A stretch of DNA of 64,000 nucleotides, from positions 25,306,390 through 25,370,389 of the forward strand of contig NC_134016.1 of NCBI RefSeq assembly GCF_040712315.1, in the 5' to 3' direction. This document shows positions 1 through 11,343 of the stretch, one piece after another. A program made the position numbers and the translations under genes. The stretch comes from Castanea sativa. Its lineage: Eukaryota; Streptophyta; Magnoliopsida; Fagales; Fagaceae. The notes under the pieces are model-generated. The model ran no database searches, had not been told where the DNA came from, and saw nothing but the letters and a program-made list of their open reading frames with translations. Each line of letters starts with the position of its first letter. The stretch's first letter is position 1.

Positions 1-67
1 ATTTGCTCTTGATAATATATTTTTTAGTTAAGTTTATTATGTTATCTTTGCATTAATGAATGAACAG

Positions 68-2833
68 GATTGGTGGATCTGGCATGGACATTAGAAGCAA
101 AGGCAGGGTAACTATTTTTATTTTTATTTTTTTCATTTTTAATTATTCTCTATAATATTTATTAAATTTTTTGAGAAAAATTTATTTGTTATGGTTAACG
201 TTAAACTCGTTGTTTCAATTTCCTATAAACAGACTCTTCCTGAACCAGTTACTGATCCTGCAAAGCTTCCAAAGTGGAACTATGATGGTTCCAGCACAGG
301 CCAGGCTTCTGGGGAAGACAGTGAAGTCATCTTATAGTATATTCTGCCACTTTCTCTCTTCTTTATTTTTTCTTCATTCTTTTATTTTTATTTTTTAATA
401 TATAAGTGGATTTACTTTTTGTTGGTGTCTTTAAAATATAGTCCCCAAGCGATTTTCAGGGACCCATTTAGGGGGGGCAATAACATTCTTGTAAGTCCCT
501 TTCACTTATTTAATGGTCTTATTTTGTTTTATTAATCAAGCAGTCCATTTTGTGGTATGTTTAAAATTTAAGTTATATAGTTATTTATCTAAATTTAAAT
601 CCATAGGTTATGTGTGATGCCTACACTCCAGCTGGAGAGCCTCTTCCAACAAATGCGAGGTACAAAGCTGAAAAAATTTTCAGCCATCCTGATGTTATTG
701 CTGAGGAACCTTGGTACGTTCTAATTTATAGTTTCCGAGTGTTTCATTCTTGTCCAACTTTTCTCCCTTTGTCTTGGGGTACTATTTTGTTTTGACATGT
801 TTAATGTAAACAAACAGGTACGGTATAGAGCAGGAGTACACCTTGTTGCGACAAGAAGTGAAGTGGCCTATTGGGTGGCCTCTCGGTGGTTATCCTGGAC
901 CACAGGTTACAAATCTTTCTCCTCTCAAATTTGTAGTTTGAACTTTATTAAAAAAAAATTGAGCACACAAGTTATTTTACACGCAAAAAAACAATTGAAA
1001 TTGTGACTTCAATTTGTGCGTAATTTTGCACAATTTTAGACACAATTTCCAACTTGAAAAATGTAACTTCAACTTGTGCACCATAAACACTGCTCATTAA
1101 TTAAACATATGTATTTATGTTAGTTTCCAATGTTCGGATTTCCCTCCTGCCAAATTTCAATTTAAATCATAAATACTGGTCTCATTTTGCTTATTCTAGG
1201 CACTTCTATATATAATATATATACGCACACGCACACGCACACACATATATATATATACACACACATACATGAACTCGTTTGATAAAAGAAAGGCATGGTG
1301 TTGGTACTATATTCCATCAGAATTTAGAGTGATCCTGGTTGTAATTTACTAACTTAAGCTCCTCTTTTTTATTCGAATAAGTTTCCATGCTGTTTATACA
1401 TGGCATAACTGGAAGTGTATATTTGATTAAAGGGACCATACTACTGTGGAACTGGTGCTGACAAAGCCTTTGGCCGTGATATTGTAAATTCTCATTACAA
1501 AGCCTGTCTTCATGCTGGCATTGACATAAGTGGCATCAATGGAGAAGTGATGCCTGGCCAGGTAAAACAATTTTCTTGTTTTAGTTTTTATCAGATTCTG
1601 TTGTTTTAATCGTCTCCAAAATCTTATTGGCTTTGAATGTATATGTTAAGTTAGTTGATTACTTTTCCAAACCTTAATGTCTTAATCTGTTTTGTAGTGG
1701 GAGTTCCAAGTTGGCCCTGTTGGTGGTATCTCTGCTGGAGACCAGCTTTGGGTTGCTCGTTACATTCTAGAGGTAATTAAATCTAGTTTTCCTCATATAT
1801 TAGATGCTTAATTGTGATAATCATAATTTTTTACTTGAACTAAACTTAGAGGAAATGTTCCTTAATGAAATTTTCTTTGAAATACAGAGAATTACAGAGA
1901 TAGCTGGAGTGACGCTTTCCTTTGATCCTAAACCTATTGAGGTTAGATTGTCATCTAGTCTCATATTTTGAGGAGCGCACACATGGTTAGGCATTCTTAT
2001 AATTTTAATGTGGACTAACTTTGTTGAGACACTGTGTCACCAGGGAGACTGGAATGGGGCTGGTGCTCACACTAACTATAGGTATTATATGTGATTTCTT
2101 AGTAAGAACTTTAATTAACTTGTGCATGTGATTTTAATACCTTTACTTCTTGGCTCAATATGGTAAATTCAGTACTAAGTCCATGAGAAGTGATGGGGGG
2201 TATGAAGTGATCAAACAAGCCATTGAAAAGCTCAAGTTGAGGCACAAGGAACACATTGCAGCTTACGGGGAAGGCAATGATCGCCGTCTTACTGGAAAGC
2301 ATGAAACAGCAGACATCAACAACTTCTCATGGGTAAAATTCCTCTTACTTTGAAAATGCTGCTGTGATGAATTATGCTGAATTGGGTATCAGTGAAAGAA
2401 ATAAGAGGGGACAAGATGAATGGGATTTTAAGAGTAAAAGTCTATTGACAAATGTGGTAGTATGTTAGTCGTAGCTGAAAAAGTGATGTCAGTGGTTTTC
2501 CAAATGAAAACTATTACAAGTTTGCAAGTCTAGCTCTTTTCAAAAGTGTTGTCAAATGTCTTTTGTATATAGCGTTGCTTGGATTTTATTAGCATAGAAT
2601 CACACTATTATTGACTTTGAAAATACTGCTATCAATTTTAACACAAACTATCAATCCCTTACCGTTTGGTTAATCAACAGGGAGTCGCAAACCGTGGAGC
2701 CTCAGTTAGAGTTGGCAGAGAGACAGAGAAAGCTGCCAAAGGTTATTTTGAGGACAGGAGGCCTGCCTCTAACATGGATCCATATGTGGTCACCTCCATG
2801 ATTGCAGAGACCACCATCCTCTGGAAACCATAA
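68..2833 (+). CDS. GS1: Cytosolic glutamine synthetase (GS1), 3' eleven exons
   Basis: Glutamine synthetase (EC 6.3.1.2) makes glutamine from glutamate, ammonia and ATP. I read the exons as 68-107, 233-336, 442-490, 607-713, 818-905, 1433-1561, 1698-1772, 1888-1941, 2044-2081, 2173-2332 and 2681-2833. All have GT-AG introns and matching phases, with no stop before TAA at 2831-2833. They encode about 331 residues. Plant GS1 is about 356, so only roughly the first 25 residues lie left of the window. Visible family motifs are [53 protein letters not shown] (ATP region) and [11 protein letters not shown]. The protein ends in ILWKP with no C-terminal extension, which marks the cytosolic rather than the plastid isoform. 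It appears intact and is the only large functional gene here. The isoform number within the GS1 family cannot be told. Confidence 0.97.
906..1432 (+). other. Long GS1 intron with (CA)n/(TA)n tract
   Basis: This is the largest GS1 intron. It has clean GT and AG ends and holds a compound CA/TA microsatellite at about 1207-1270. Around 955-1085 several near-repeats of an ACTTCAATTTGTGC-like word occur in both orientations. I see no coding content. Confidence 0.8.
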
Positions 2834-2978
2834 GAAGATTTATTCAACCTGTCCTGTCTGATTGATCTTTCTGTGATGGTTGATTTCTTCCATTGCTATC
2901 TTATGTAGAGGCTTGTTCCTCGTCAATCAGCATCTTACTTTAATAGTTTTATCTTAGTGTTTGCCCATTTAATTTTGA

Positions 2979-2984
2979 AATAAA
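2979..2984 (+). terminator. Putative poly(A) signal of GS1
   Basis: An AATAAA hexamer lies about 146 bases after the GS1 stop codon in a T/A-rich 3' UTR. This is a normal spacing for a plant gene. The cleavage site itself cannot be fixed from sequence. Confidence 0.6.
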
Positions 2985-3009
2985 TGATAAAATTATTATT
3001 TGAACTAGT

Positions 3010-3294
3010 TGGTTTCTTAACCAGGTGATTGAGAGTTTCTTTTACGTTGTTCTCTTCTTCTTATGTAAATGACTGGAAACTTTAATATGATGTGCAGTGC
3101 CGGCTGAATGTTAAATGCAATTGGTCCAAGCCCAAGCAAAAAAAGCCCCTAAATTTTAACTGGTTAATTATTTCCAATAAATAAAATAATATTTTTTATC
3201 AAATAAAAAAAAAATTTATGTCCACGATGTTTTTCACAATACTTCTACATTAAATCCTAAGTAGCAGGTTGCTATAGTCTGTTATTGATGGCCA

Positions 3295-3325
<31 letters not shown>

Positions 3326-4728
3326 GTGGTGGGTTCAAATTGAAACAAGAAGCAACTCAGCACCTAGCAATTGTTGTAAAAAATATTATGAATATTGCAC
3401 TTAAAAAAAAAAACATAGAGCAATATACAAAAAAATTCATAATATTTTTCACAATAGTTGAGTTAGCAAACTTTTACTAGTTCTTATCTAGGTCTACCAT
3501 TAATATCACTATTTTACTTATCATTATCAATTTGCCACATCAATAAGTATTAAAAGTTTTGTTAAATTTTTTGTCTATAAACTTTCTAAAAGAAGAAAAA
3601 AAAAATTCTCCATAGTTCATGTTAATTAATAGTTGCTTTCTACTTATGCCCCTAAATACATCAAGCCACACCTGATGATGTGGTATCCTACTTGATGCAT
3701 GTATCCCCGCTTTAATTCATTACTGGAGTATTCTACCTCAAATCCTCATTCTCTATCATTGTATAGGGCAAGTATTAGCCCTTATCGATATTTAGTATTA
3801 CTTGTTATGCAAATAAGATTCAGAATTAGACCAATGGATGGAAAGGAACTCCATTGAAAGAAACTTAAGATAGTTACGGAAGAAATCAAATATTGCATCA
3901 AATTATCTATTCAAAACTCTGTTTTACTAAAATATTTTTTTTATTTAATTGTTGACTCTTTTTTTACTCTCAACAACCACCATTCATTTTTTTCCTTTCA
4001 TCCTTAAATATGTAAATAAAGATTAAAAAACTAAAAAATTAAATGTAAAATGAATAGTGCCAGTATAAATTTATGGTTACTTATTAAAAAAAAAACTACA
4101 CAAACTTACGCATTTAACTTGACTGATGTGAGTTATTTTGGGACTTAAAATATGTAAAATTAAACCATTTCTCTATTTTGCATTATCTGATATAAATGTT
4201 CTACAAGCTTTATTTTATTTTTATTTATATTGATACTTTTTTTTTTTTTTTGAGAATCTTATTTATATTGATACTTGAATTGCTTCCGTATTGTTAAAGT
4301 CTACTGCCACTAAAAAAAAATAAGAGACCACATCCTTTACTTTGTTATTTTTCACAGCTATTTTATGTAGCAAACTATAAATATTAAACTTATTATTTAC
4401 TTAATTTCACATGAATCTTCTTTTTTTTTTTTCCATCGTTTATAACCTGAAGCATTAGAGTTGTGACATAATAGAGTGTAGTCTGAAATTTTTTTCTAAA
4501 AATAATGCCACTAGAGCGATGTAATGGTGCACATTGAGCAAAGCGCAATCCATGTGATTTGCGCAGAAGGTGAATCACGGGCTGAGCCCCAGTCAAAAAT
4601 ATGTGGCGTCCAAAGCACTTATTAAGTCAGAAAATCCCGCAAATGGTCTGTATCACGTATCTCCATCATACAAGGTTATCTCATGGGTTCGAGGAAATAT
4701 CTAATGCATAAGGGGACAAATGTCAAAA
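3010..4728. other. AT-rich intergenic stretch, no gene seen
   Basis: The stretch has homopolymer A/T runs and a (TA)n tract at about 3302-3326. The sequence CAGTGCCGGCTG near 3096 resembles a hAT end, but I found no partner. A T-run near 4421-4433 could be the poly(A) tail (minus strand) of the LINE whose 3' part lies to the right. Confidence 0.6.
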
Positions 4729-5182
4729 CCTTCCTGTTTTCTAATTCAACAATTTCTGTGCCGCCAACCCACCGAAGATAGCACATACAGAGATAGGTTG
4801 TAGCTGTCATCATCTCCTCTGTTGATGATATCAAGATACGGATCTGTGTCACCCCAACCATGTTTTGCCAACTTTGTTACTCCAACACTTGATTGGTATT
4901 TTTACTTTCTTTTTTTTTTTTTTTTTACACATAGGAAAATTTTATTTATTCAAACAAGAGAGCACATAATTTGTTACATAGCAATTTTTAATAGTGCCTA
5001 TTTGACAAACATCCCTGAAATACTTTTCATATACAAAACTCAAGCAATACTCATATATAAAAATTTTATCCATTTGCTAGCTTCCTCTTTTAGCTAGTCC
5101 ATTAGCCACTCCATCACCAGGGACGGAGGGAGGCTTGAATTAGGGGGAAATGGCACCCAGGATTATTTTTTATAAAAAATTA
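4729..5182 (-). repeat. Tandem duplication, copy A (LINE 3' end plus hAT tip)
   Basis: Copy A matches 6147-6594 closely along its length, starting at CCTTCCTGTTTTCTAATTC in both. It contains the 3' end of a minus-strand LINE and the left tip (CAGGGACGGAGG at about 5117) of the hAT element that is intact in copy B. It is interrupted after TTA at 5180-5182 by the element at 5183-6129. Its last bases resume at 6130-6146, directly abutting copy B, so the two copies were originally head to tail. Confidence 0.88.
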
Positions 5183-6129
5183 GGGGGTGTTTGATTAACT
5201 TGTTTTCATCACTCAATTCTCACTTTTCATAACTCAATTACTAAATTTGTGGGTCCTACCTCAAGACAACTTGTTTGGTTTAGTTTTTATTCTCAATTCT
5301 CATCACTCATTTCCCAAAAATCTGATGTAGGGTGATAAAAATTGAAATCACATTTGAGATGCTTTCAAGTGATGAAAACCGATTTCAATGGCAAATTTGT
5401 ATTAAAAAAAAGTGTTGGAATGCACATTTATGACTAGTCTTTATCAAGTTAGATTTTACTTTATTATGGGTCAGTTTGTTACCGTCGTTTAAATAACAGT
5501 TTTCCTCTCCGCCTTTCTCATCCCTAAATATTTTTACTTCTGCTTTCTTCTTTTCCTTTCTCATCCCAAATTAAAGATCCGTTTCTCGGTGGGTTTATGT
5601 GTTGTTTATGGTGGTGTTGGCTTTGTGGGTTGAGATCAGTGTGGTTATGGGTTGTATATGGTGGCGTACTCCTCAGTGGTTGTTGGGGTTTTGTGGCGTT
5701 AGTTGTTGGTTTCATGAGTTAAGGGTGGTGAATTAGTGTAGTAGCTGGGTTGAATGGTGGTGGTAGGAGGCCAGCATTGGGTCGATTGGAGAGAGAGCTA
5801 GATAATTATGAAGAGAAAAATGAGTGAGAGTTTTAGAGGAAAGTGAAGAAGCAAGAGAGAAAAATGAAAGGAAAAGGAGAGATAAAAAATACGTGGGGAA
5901 GAAGAATACTGTTCTAACGAGAACAGTGTGTGGGCTCCACTCGGCCAAAAAAAATTTGACTTTAAAAGGTAAGATATCACCTGAAAACTTAAACCAAACA
6001 AAAGTTGAACTAAGTTAAGGGAAAAGTAGATTATGAGATATGAGTTTGAGGATTGAGTAATAAGAAATGAGAAATGAGAGTTGAGTTTTGAGTTTTGAGT
6101 TTTGAGTTATTTTCAAACTAAACAGCCCT
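5183..6129. mobile_element. PIF/Harbinger-like non-autonomous DNA element
   Basis: The 947-bp element begins GGGGGTGTTTGATT and ends AACTAAACAGCCCT. The two ends are inverted relatives (10 of 14 match). It is flanked by TTA at 5180-5182 and 6130-6132. A 3-bp TWA target duplication and GG..TGTTT termini are typical of PIF/Harbinger (Tourist-like) elements. The paralogous copy at 6594 carries the same flanks with a single TTA, so it serves as an empty site. No transposase frame is visible. The right part is rich in GAGTTTTGA-type short repeats. Confidence 0.78.
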
Positions 6130-6146
6130 TTAATATATACATAGGC

Positions 6147-6594
6147 ACCTTCCTGTTTTCTAATTCAACAATTTTTGTGCCGCCAACCCACCGAAGATAG
6201 CACATACAGAAATAGGTTACAACTTTCATCATCTCCTCTGTTAATGATATCAAGATATAGATATGTGTCACCCCAACCATGTTTCGCTAAATTTGTTACT
6301 CCAATAAATGCTTCAGCCTTCTTTTATTTACATAGGGAAGTTTTATTTATTCAAATAGACAGATTAGGAGAGCACATAGTTTATTACATAGCACTTTTTA
6401 GTAGTGCCATTTGACAAACATCTTTGAGATACTTTTCATACATAAAACTTGGGCAATACTCATATACAAAAATTCTATCCATTTGTAAGCTTCCCCTTTT
6501 AGCTAGTCCATTAGCCACTCCATTAGTAAGGACGGAGGGAGACTTGGAGTAGGGGGCTAATGGCCCCACTGAATTATTTTTTAATAAAAAATTA
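6147..6594 (-). repeat. Tandem duplication, copy B
   Basis: This is the second copy of the unit seen at 4729-5182. It holds the LINE 3' UTR and C-terminal coding end plus the first 68 bases of the hAT at 6527. The TTA at 6592-6594 is unoccupied, in contrast to copy A. Confidence 0.88.
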
Positions 6595-7405
6595 ATATAT
6601 ACATAGACAGTAATATAAGTAATTTTGTTCTATAAAATCACACTTTGCCCCCCTTAACATTATCATTGATTCTTTTAAGAGTACTGCTCTAGCCACAAAC
6701 TTTTCTATAACATTTTTACAAACTGTTGACGTAGTACAATTTTATTGATTTGCATTTAAGCCCATCACTTACATCACATTAATACTTACTAATAACAACT
6801 CAACACATTAATATTTCATAAAAAAAAGTTTGTGATTCTAGCATTTTCCTCCTTTTAAAGGCCAAATCTAAAATCTAAAGCAAAATAAACAAGCCCAAAA
6901 AAATTATTCAACAACAAAAATTACGAATAGTAAAGCTAAAAACAATTAAATTCAATGAGCCAATTTTATCCAAAAAACAAACAACCTAACCCTTTAAAAA
7001 ATTTTAAACAAAATAATTTTTTCCATACCTAGATGCACACATAAAAAACACAAAAAATAAAAATAAAATAAAAAAAACCATTAGCTGTTAAGCAATCATG
7101 TTGGAAGCTAGAGCCACTGCACGCAATCAACAACAAAACTAACCCCCTAACTTCAAATCCTAGCTCTGTCCCTATCCATTAGCCTCCCAGTATATGTGAG
7201 CAAGAATGACGATCCACTCGCGAGTGATAAGGGACCTACAATCATTAATGAAAACATAAAGTTATGGCACGTAAGCACCATCATGTGTTAGCCATTGCAT
7301 AACTCGGGTAGAATCTATTTGTAAATTAATATGTTTAAACCCTAAATTCTAAGCCAGATTTAAACCAAAATGAACAACTTCTAATTCTTCAATGTTATTG
7401 GTAGT
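6385..7405 (-). pseudogene. LINE ORF2 fragment: RNase H domain and C terminus
   Basis: Read on the minus strand from 7405, the sequence gives an RNase H fold typical of plant L1-type ORF2. Visible pieces are IEELEVVHFGLNLA, then NLGFKHINLQIDSTRVM with the third catalytic Asp, then REWIVILAHIYWEANG. After the hAT at 6527-7174 it continues as VANGLAKRG (the usual final Asp is Asn) and ends MALLKSAM-stop at 6384-6386. A stop replaces the residue after GLNLA. At 7405 the frame stops at the edge of a larger hAT and resumes beyond 25928. RNase H would remove RNA from the RNA:DNA hybrid during target-primed reverse transcription. The copy is dead. Confidence 0.85.
6527..7174. mobile_element. Non-autonomous hAT element 2
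   Basis: The 648-bp element starts TAAGGACGGAG and ends CTCTGTCCCTA (9 of 11 bases inverted). It is flanked by a perfect 8-bp target duplication, TCCATTAG, at 6519-6526 and 7175-7182. The 8-bp duplication and the YAGNG-type terminus define the hAT superfamily. It holds no transposase. It lies inside the LINE RNase H region, whose reading frame continues on both sides. Confidence 0.9.
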
Positions 7406-7779
7406 CAGGGGCAGAGCGGCGGGTCAAAAGGGGGCAATTGTCCCCCGACCCTATCCAAAATTTCCCTTTTTATGTGTGTAGCAGTAAAAGGTGGAGATTT
7501 AATTGAAACTGTGATAAATAGTGTGTGAGTAATTGAGCTGCATTGAAAACCCCTTCAATTACTCGTTTCAAAATAAAAAGTGGTGGAGCCACAGTAAGTA
7601 ACCACATACATCCTTTTTTTGTGTATATATCTCTATATTTTTTAAAAGTCAAACTCAAACTCAAATGATATATCATATATCTTCATATCTTTTTTAACTT
7701 TATCAATATTTTCTATAGTTCAAAATTTATAAAAAGAAAAAGAAGGATAAAAAAAAAAACTTAAATAAAGAAGAAAAAC

Positions 7780-7941
7780 TTTTTTTTTTTTTTCAGATAC
7801 AAGATAGAAATTCTACTTTAGCCTAATCTAAGCGTATACGTTTGTGAAAATCCCTCCTAAAGACTTGAACTCTGGTCCTTACTCCCAACACCCCACAAGC
7901 ACTTATACTTGTGGAGTGACTACCGCACTAAGGGTGCGCGA
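7780..7941 (-). mobile_element. tRNA-derived SINE, copy 1
   Basis: On the minus strand this matches the SINEs at 35850 and 36086. It has a degenerate box A near the 5' end, a box B-like AGTTCAAGTCT, a body ending in TTCTATCTTGTAT, and a poly(A) tail seen as the T-run at 7780-7793. It lies in the left arm of hAT 1. The target duplication is unclear, perhaps AGAAAAA. Confidence 0.8.
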
Positions 7942-8351
7942 TAACAGAAAAAATCTTAATTGAAGAGATGAAAATACCACCCAAAAAAAAGTTTCCTTTC
8001 AAATTTATTAAGCAATAAAATTTGGAAACAATTACATGAAAAATTCCATAATTTTATATTATTTTAAAATTAAACTCTAAAAATGTAGTTGCACAAATAG
8101 CTATTATGTGGTTTAAAATTGTTATAATCTAATCATATTAAGTTTAACAAAAAATACATTTTAGGTTTATTGATTTATTAAAAATCATTATATGATCCTA
8201 TTAAAAAAATCATTATATGAGAATTATAAATGGAATTTTAACCATGTAAAAAATTACAATACAACTTGGCTATATGTTTTTGAAAAAACTAATAAAATAT
8301 ACACAATATAATGATATGCAATGGTTTTAGGGGATCTTTCAATATTGAATG

Positions 8352-8420
8352 TGTGAGAGACCAAGAAATTGTCTCTCTAAAAAAGAGAGATTTTTGAAGT
8401 GTTTTTTAGGGTCTCACACA
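8352..8420 (-). repeat. Inverted LTR-end remnant at left edge
   Basis: TGTGAGAGACC at 8352 begins about 60 bases that match the reverse complement of the last bases of the 3' LTR (which ends GGTCTCTCACA at 25747) at roughly 80 percent by eye. It then returns to direct orientation as TCTCACACA just before the primer-binding site. A normal 5' LTR of about 2.3 kb is absent. Confidence 0.85.
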
Positions 8421-8421
8421 G

Positions 8422-8439
8422 TGGCGACTTCACTGGGGA
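8422..8439 (+). other. Primer-binding site of Tat element 1
   Basis: TGGCGACTTCACTGGGGA follows the LTR remnant by one base. It is the tRNA-primed start site for minus-strand DNA and the typical Tat/Ogre form. The matching site of the second gypsy element is at 58731. Confidence 0.8.
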
Positions 8440-9030
8440 TGTTGAGGGCTAAGTTTCATATTAGACTTAAGTGACCAAATATGTACCATTCTTTTGCATG
8501 GTCTTGCATGATATAGTTGTTGTTTGTTTATTTATGTTTGATGGGATGTTGTATGATATTTTGTTGTATGTATTGTTTGTTAAAATCTTTTGCTAACTGT
8601 CATTATGTGTGCCATCCAAACAATATGTATGCACCCCTTTTCAACAATTTTGTGGCGGTAGTAACCATGGATCACTGGTCTTCATTAAATTCAGGTACCT
8701 AGTGGTGAACTCACCAACTCATAGCCTAAAGTCACTAGATCATTTCCTGATAACTGTAAAGGACAAACCATGCCATTTGGACCAACGCAATGTTCATTAC
8801 ATTACAAATTGGGAGGTGTAACGTCCAAGCTATGGGAAACAATGAAACAACAAACCCACCCTACAATGTAATGACTTAGAACCTATACCTAGGTCGGTCC
8901 CAATTAAAATTGCATTGCATGTTGTGTGTGTATGTTTTGGTTGATTGATGGATGTGGATGGGGTCTTAGCTTTGATTAACCCGACCAAGCTTTTCATTAG
9001 GGGAGAATTTGGTCAAGATCAGAAGGAAGG
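8440..9030 (+). other. Untranslated leader of Tat element 1
   Basis: This region between the primer site and gag shows no conserved frame. It would hold packaging signals in a live element. Confidence 0.5.
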
Positions 9031-10467
9031 TTGCAAAGAGAACCTAAGTCTGACACTCGAGCAAGTAGCTTCAGTTCCAAGCCTATCACTTCCATCACCA
9101 TCTTGAAGCTGTCAAGTATAGAAGAAACTCCAATGCTGCAACATCACAATCCCATCTTCGACCTCCAAGATAGTTCAAGCCACCAAAAGTTTGAGGCTCC
9201 CCACAATATGGCAGAAGAGGGAGAACACCCAAATACAGAGGAACCCATGAACACCCAAGAGCTACTTAACACTATGGTAGCTAGTCAAATTCAGCTGAGG
9301 GAAGATGTGAATCGTATGATGCAACAGTTCCAAAATTTGAAGAGTAGTCAAGAGGAAGACAAGACTGATCATGATCCACCAACAGTAGAAAGTGAGAAAA
9401 AGATCAATAAGACGATGAATAAAATGGACGAGATGATTAGAAGAGCCCATAAGATGGAGGACCTTATGGACTACAATTCTCTCTCATTGTTCCCCAATGC
9501 AAGGTTACCACCCAAGTTCAAGATGCCAGCCCTGGACAAGTTTGATGGACCCAGTTGCCCAAAGTTCCATCTGAAGATGTACATGAGAGCTATGCAACCC
9601 TTAGGCATGACCGAGGAAGTACTTGCTCTAATGTTCCAAAGCACACTGGCTAGAGCCGCTCTTAGGTGGTTCCTCAACTTGGACGATGCAAGAGCAAGAA
9701 GTTGGGAAGACTGCCAAGAGTTCCACAAGCAATACAAGTACAATATGGAAGTTAACATCACAAGAAAAGACCTTGAGACTACCAAACAAGAGCCGAAAGA
9801 ATCCTTCTCTACTTTCATTACCAAGTAGAGAGCCAAAGCCGCACAGATGATGAGTAAGCCTAGTGAGAAAGAACAGTTAGCCATGGTTGTAAAGAATTTA
9901 TTACCTGTATACCATAAGTATTTGTTTGAACAATATTTTCCCAATTTTAAAGCTTTAATTGCTGCCAGAACCCAAATTGAGGATGTAATAAACAATGGCA
10001 CTGTAAAGACTGATGACCTTCCAAGGTTTAGAAAGACTATATGATCTAATTCCAAGGCTGCATAAATTTCTAATATTCATAAAAATGATCCATATCAATT
10101 GATTGCATCTGTTGCACCTGTACAAGCACCACAAGGGCCTAGGCCTAAAAGAGAATTTCATGAGTTGTACATGCCCATGAGCCAAGTGTCTGATAAGCTA
10201 AAAGCAAAAGAATTACTGAAGCCCTTAGACCCAAGACCGATTCTGAACCCCTTGCCCTCAAGGTTTGATGTAAATAAAAGATGTGCCTACCACCAAGTCC
10301 CTGATCATGACATTGACCATTGTTTCACCCTTCGTCATGCAATACAAGACTTAATAGAAAACAAAGTGATCGCGCTGCCTACAAGGCCTAGCATCACTAA
10401 CAATCCCTTGCCCAATCACAATTTTGGGAAAGGACCAAGGATTAATTGCTTAATGACCAAAGATTAG
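9031..10467 (+). pseudogene. gag: gag of Tat element 1
   Basis: Gag forms the retrotransposon particle. Successive open pieces at 9031-9828, 9847-10044 and 10099-10467 are in a consistent order. A coiled, Gln/Asp-rich start is followed by the retrotrans-gag fold (FDGPSCPKFHLKMYM, then ALRWFLNLD and a W-rich region), and later by FDVNKRCAYHQVPDHDIDHC, which resembles the C..H..HC pocket of Tat gag. The true start is probably one of the Met codons at about 9133-9208, since 9031 is TTG. The TAG at 9826 replaces an expected Trp. It is not functional. Confidence 0.85.
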
Positions 10468-10992
10468 AATAAGGAAGACCCATCCAACCTGATCTATGTT
10501 CTACTCAAATGCTTCATGATGACATAGGAAGAATTAATGGATAGGACCTCTACTACCACCATAGGATATGACATATGGAATGAAATACCAGAACCTAAAA
10601 ACAACCAAACATCTACAAGTAGGGGGGAGACACTTTAAACCCTAAGAAAACAACTAGACATCCACAAGTGGGGGGAGACACTTCAAACCCCCACATTTAG
10701 AGACCAACAACCCAGTGGAAGCTTTGAACAAATCTACCCAACAAGCACCTGCCGAAGAAGATGAAATCCTTAAGCAATTACAGAAGACACAAGCCAACAT
10801 ATCCTTATGGGGTTTGCTTATGGCCTCATACGAACACCGTCAAAACCTAGTAGACCTTTTCAACCAAATTCAAGTCCCTACAACCATAACCTCCCAAGAT
10901 CTAAATGCGATGATTGGATCCATAAATAGGGAACTCACTATTTCCTATTCTGATAAGGATCTGACCAAGAAGGGAAGCACCATAACTACCCT

Positions 10993-11274
10993 TTGCATAT
11001 CACTGTAGATTTGATGGAGAAGAGGATACCAGTGGTTTTGATTGATGATGGAAGCGCTTTGAATATGTGTCCTTTAAAGACTGCAAGCTGCTTCAGCCTC
11101 AGTATTGAAGACTTTGTGCCTATTTACCAACATGTGAGGGCATATGACAACAGTAGAAAAGAGGTCCTGGGGACCATAACCTTGGAGCTTACCATAGAAT
11201 TTATGATCAAGAAAGTGGATTTTCAAGTCTTTAACATAGCCTCATGCTTCAACATGCTCCTTGGGCGACCCTAG
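10993..11274 (+). pseudogene. Aspartic protease of Tat element 1
   Basis: The retroviral-type protease core reads VVLIDDGSALNMCP (active-site D-G-S-A variant), followed by TLELTIEF and FNMLLGRP, which is the flap/ILGRP end of the family. The next codon is TAG (11272-11274) where the family has Trp. The enzyme would cut the polyprotein. The upstream stretch 10468-10990 holds the gag-protease spacer in broken frames. Confidence 0.83.
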
Positions 11275-11343
11275 ATTCATGAAACGAAGGCCGTACCTTC
11301 TTCCCTACATCAAAAGATTCAGTTTCCACATGAAGGAGCTATT

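Noticed and set aside
610..1006. Separate small genes within the GS1 region
   Set aside because: These frames are GS1 exons read into introns. The spliced exon chain explains them.
3090..3130. hAT terminus CAGTGCCGGCTG
   Set aside because: No matching right end or 8-bp duplication could be found nearby.
5524..6018. Several frames inside the Harbinger-like element
   Set aside because: Low-complexity (GAGTTTTGA, GTGGTG) sequence, and none resembles a transposase.
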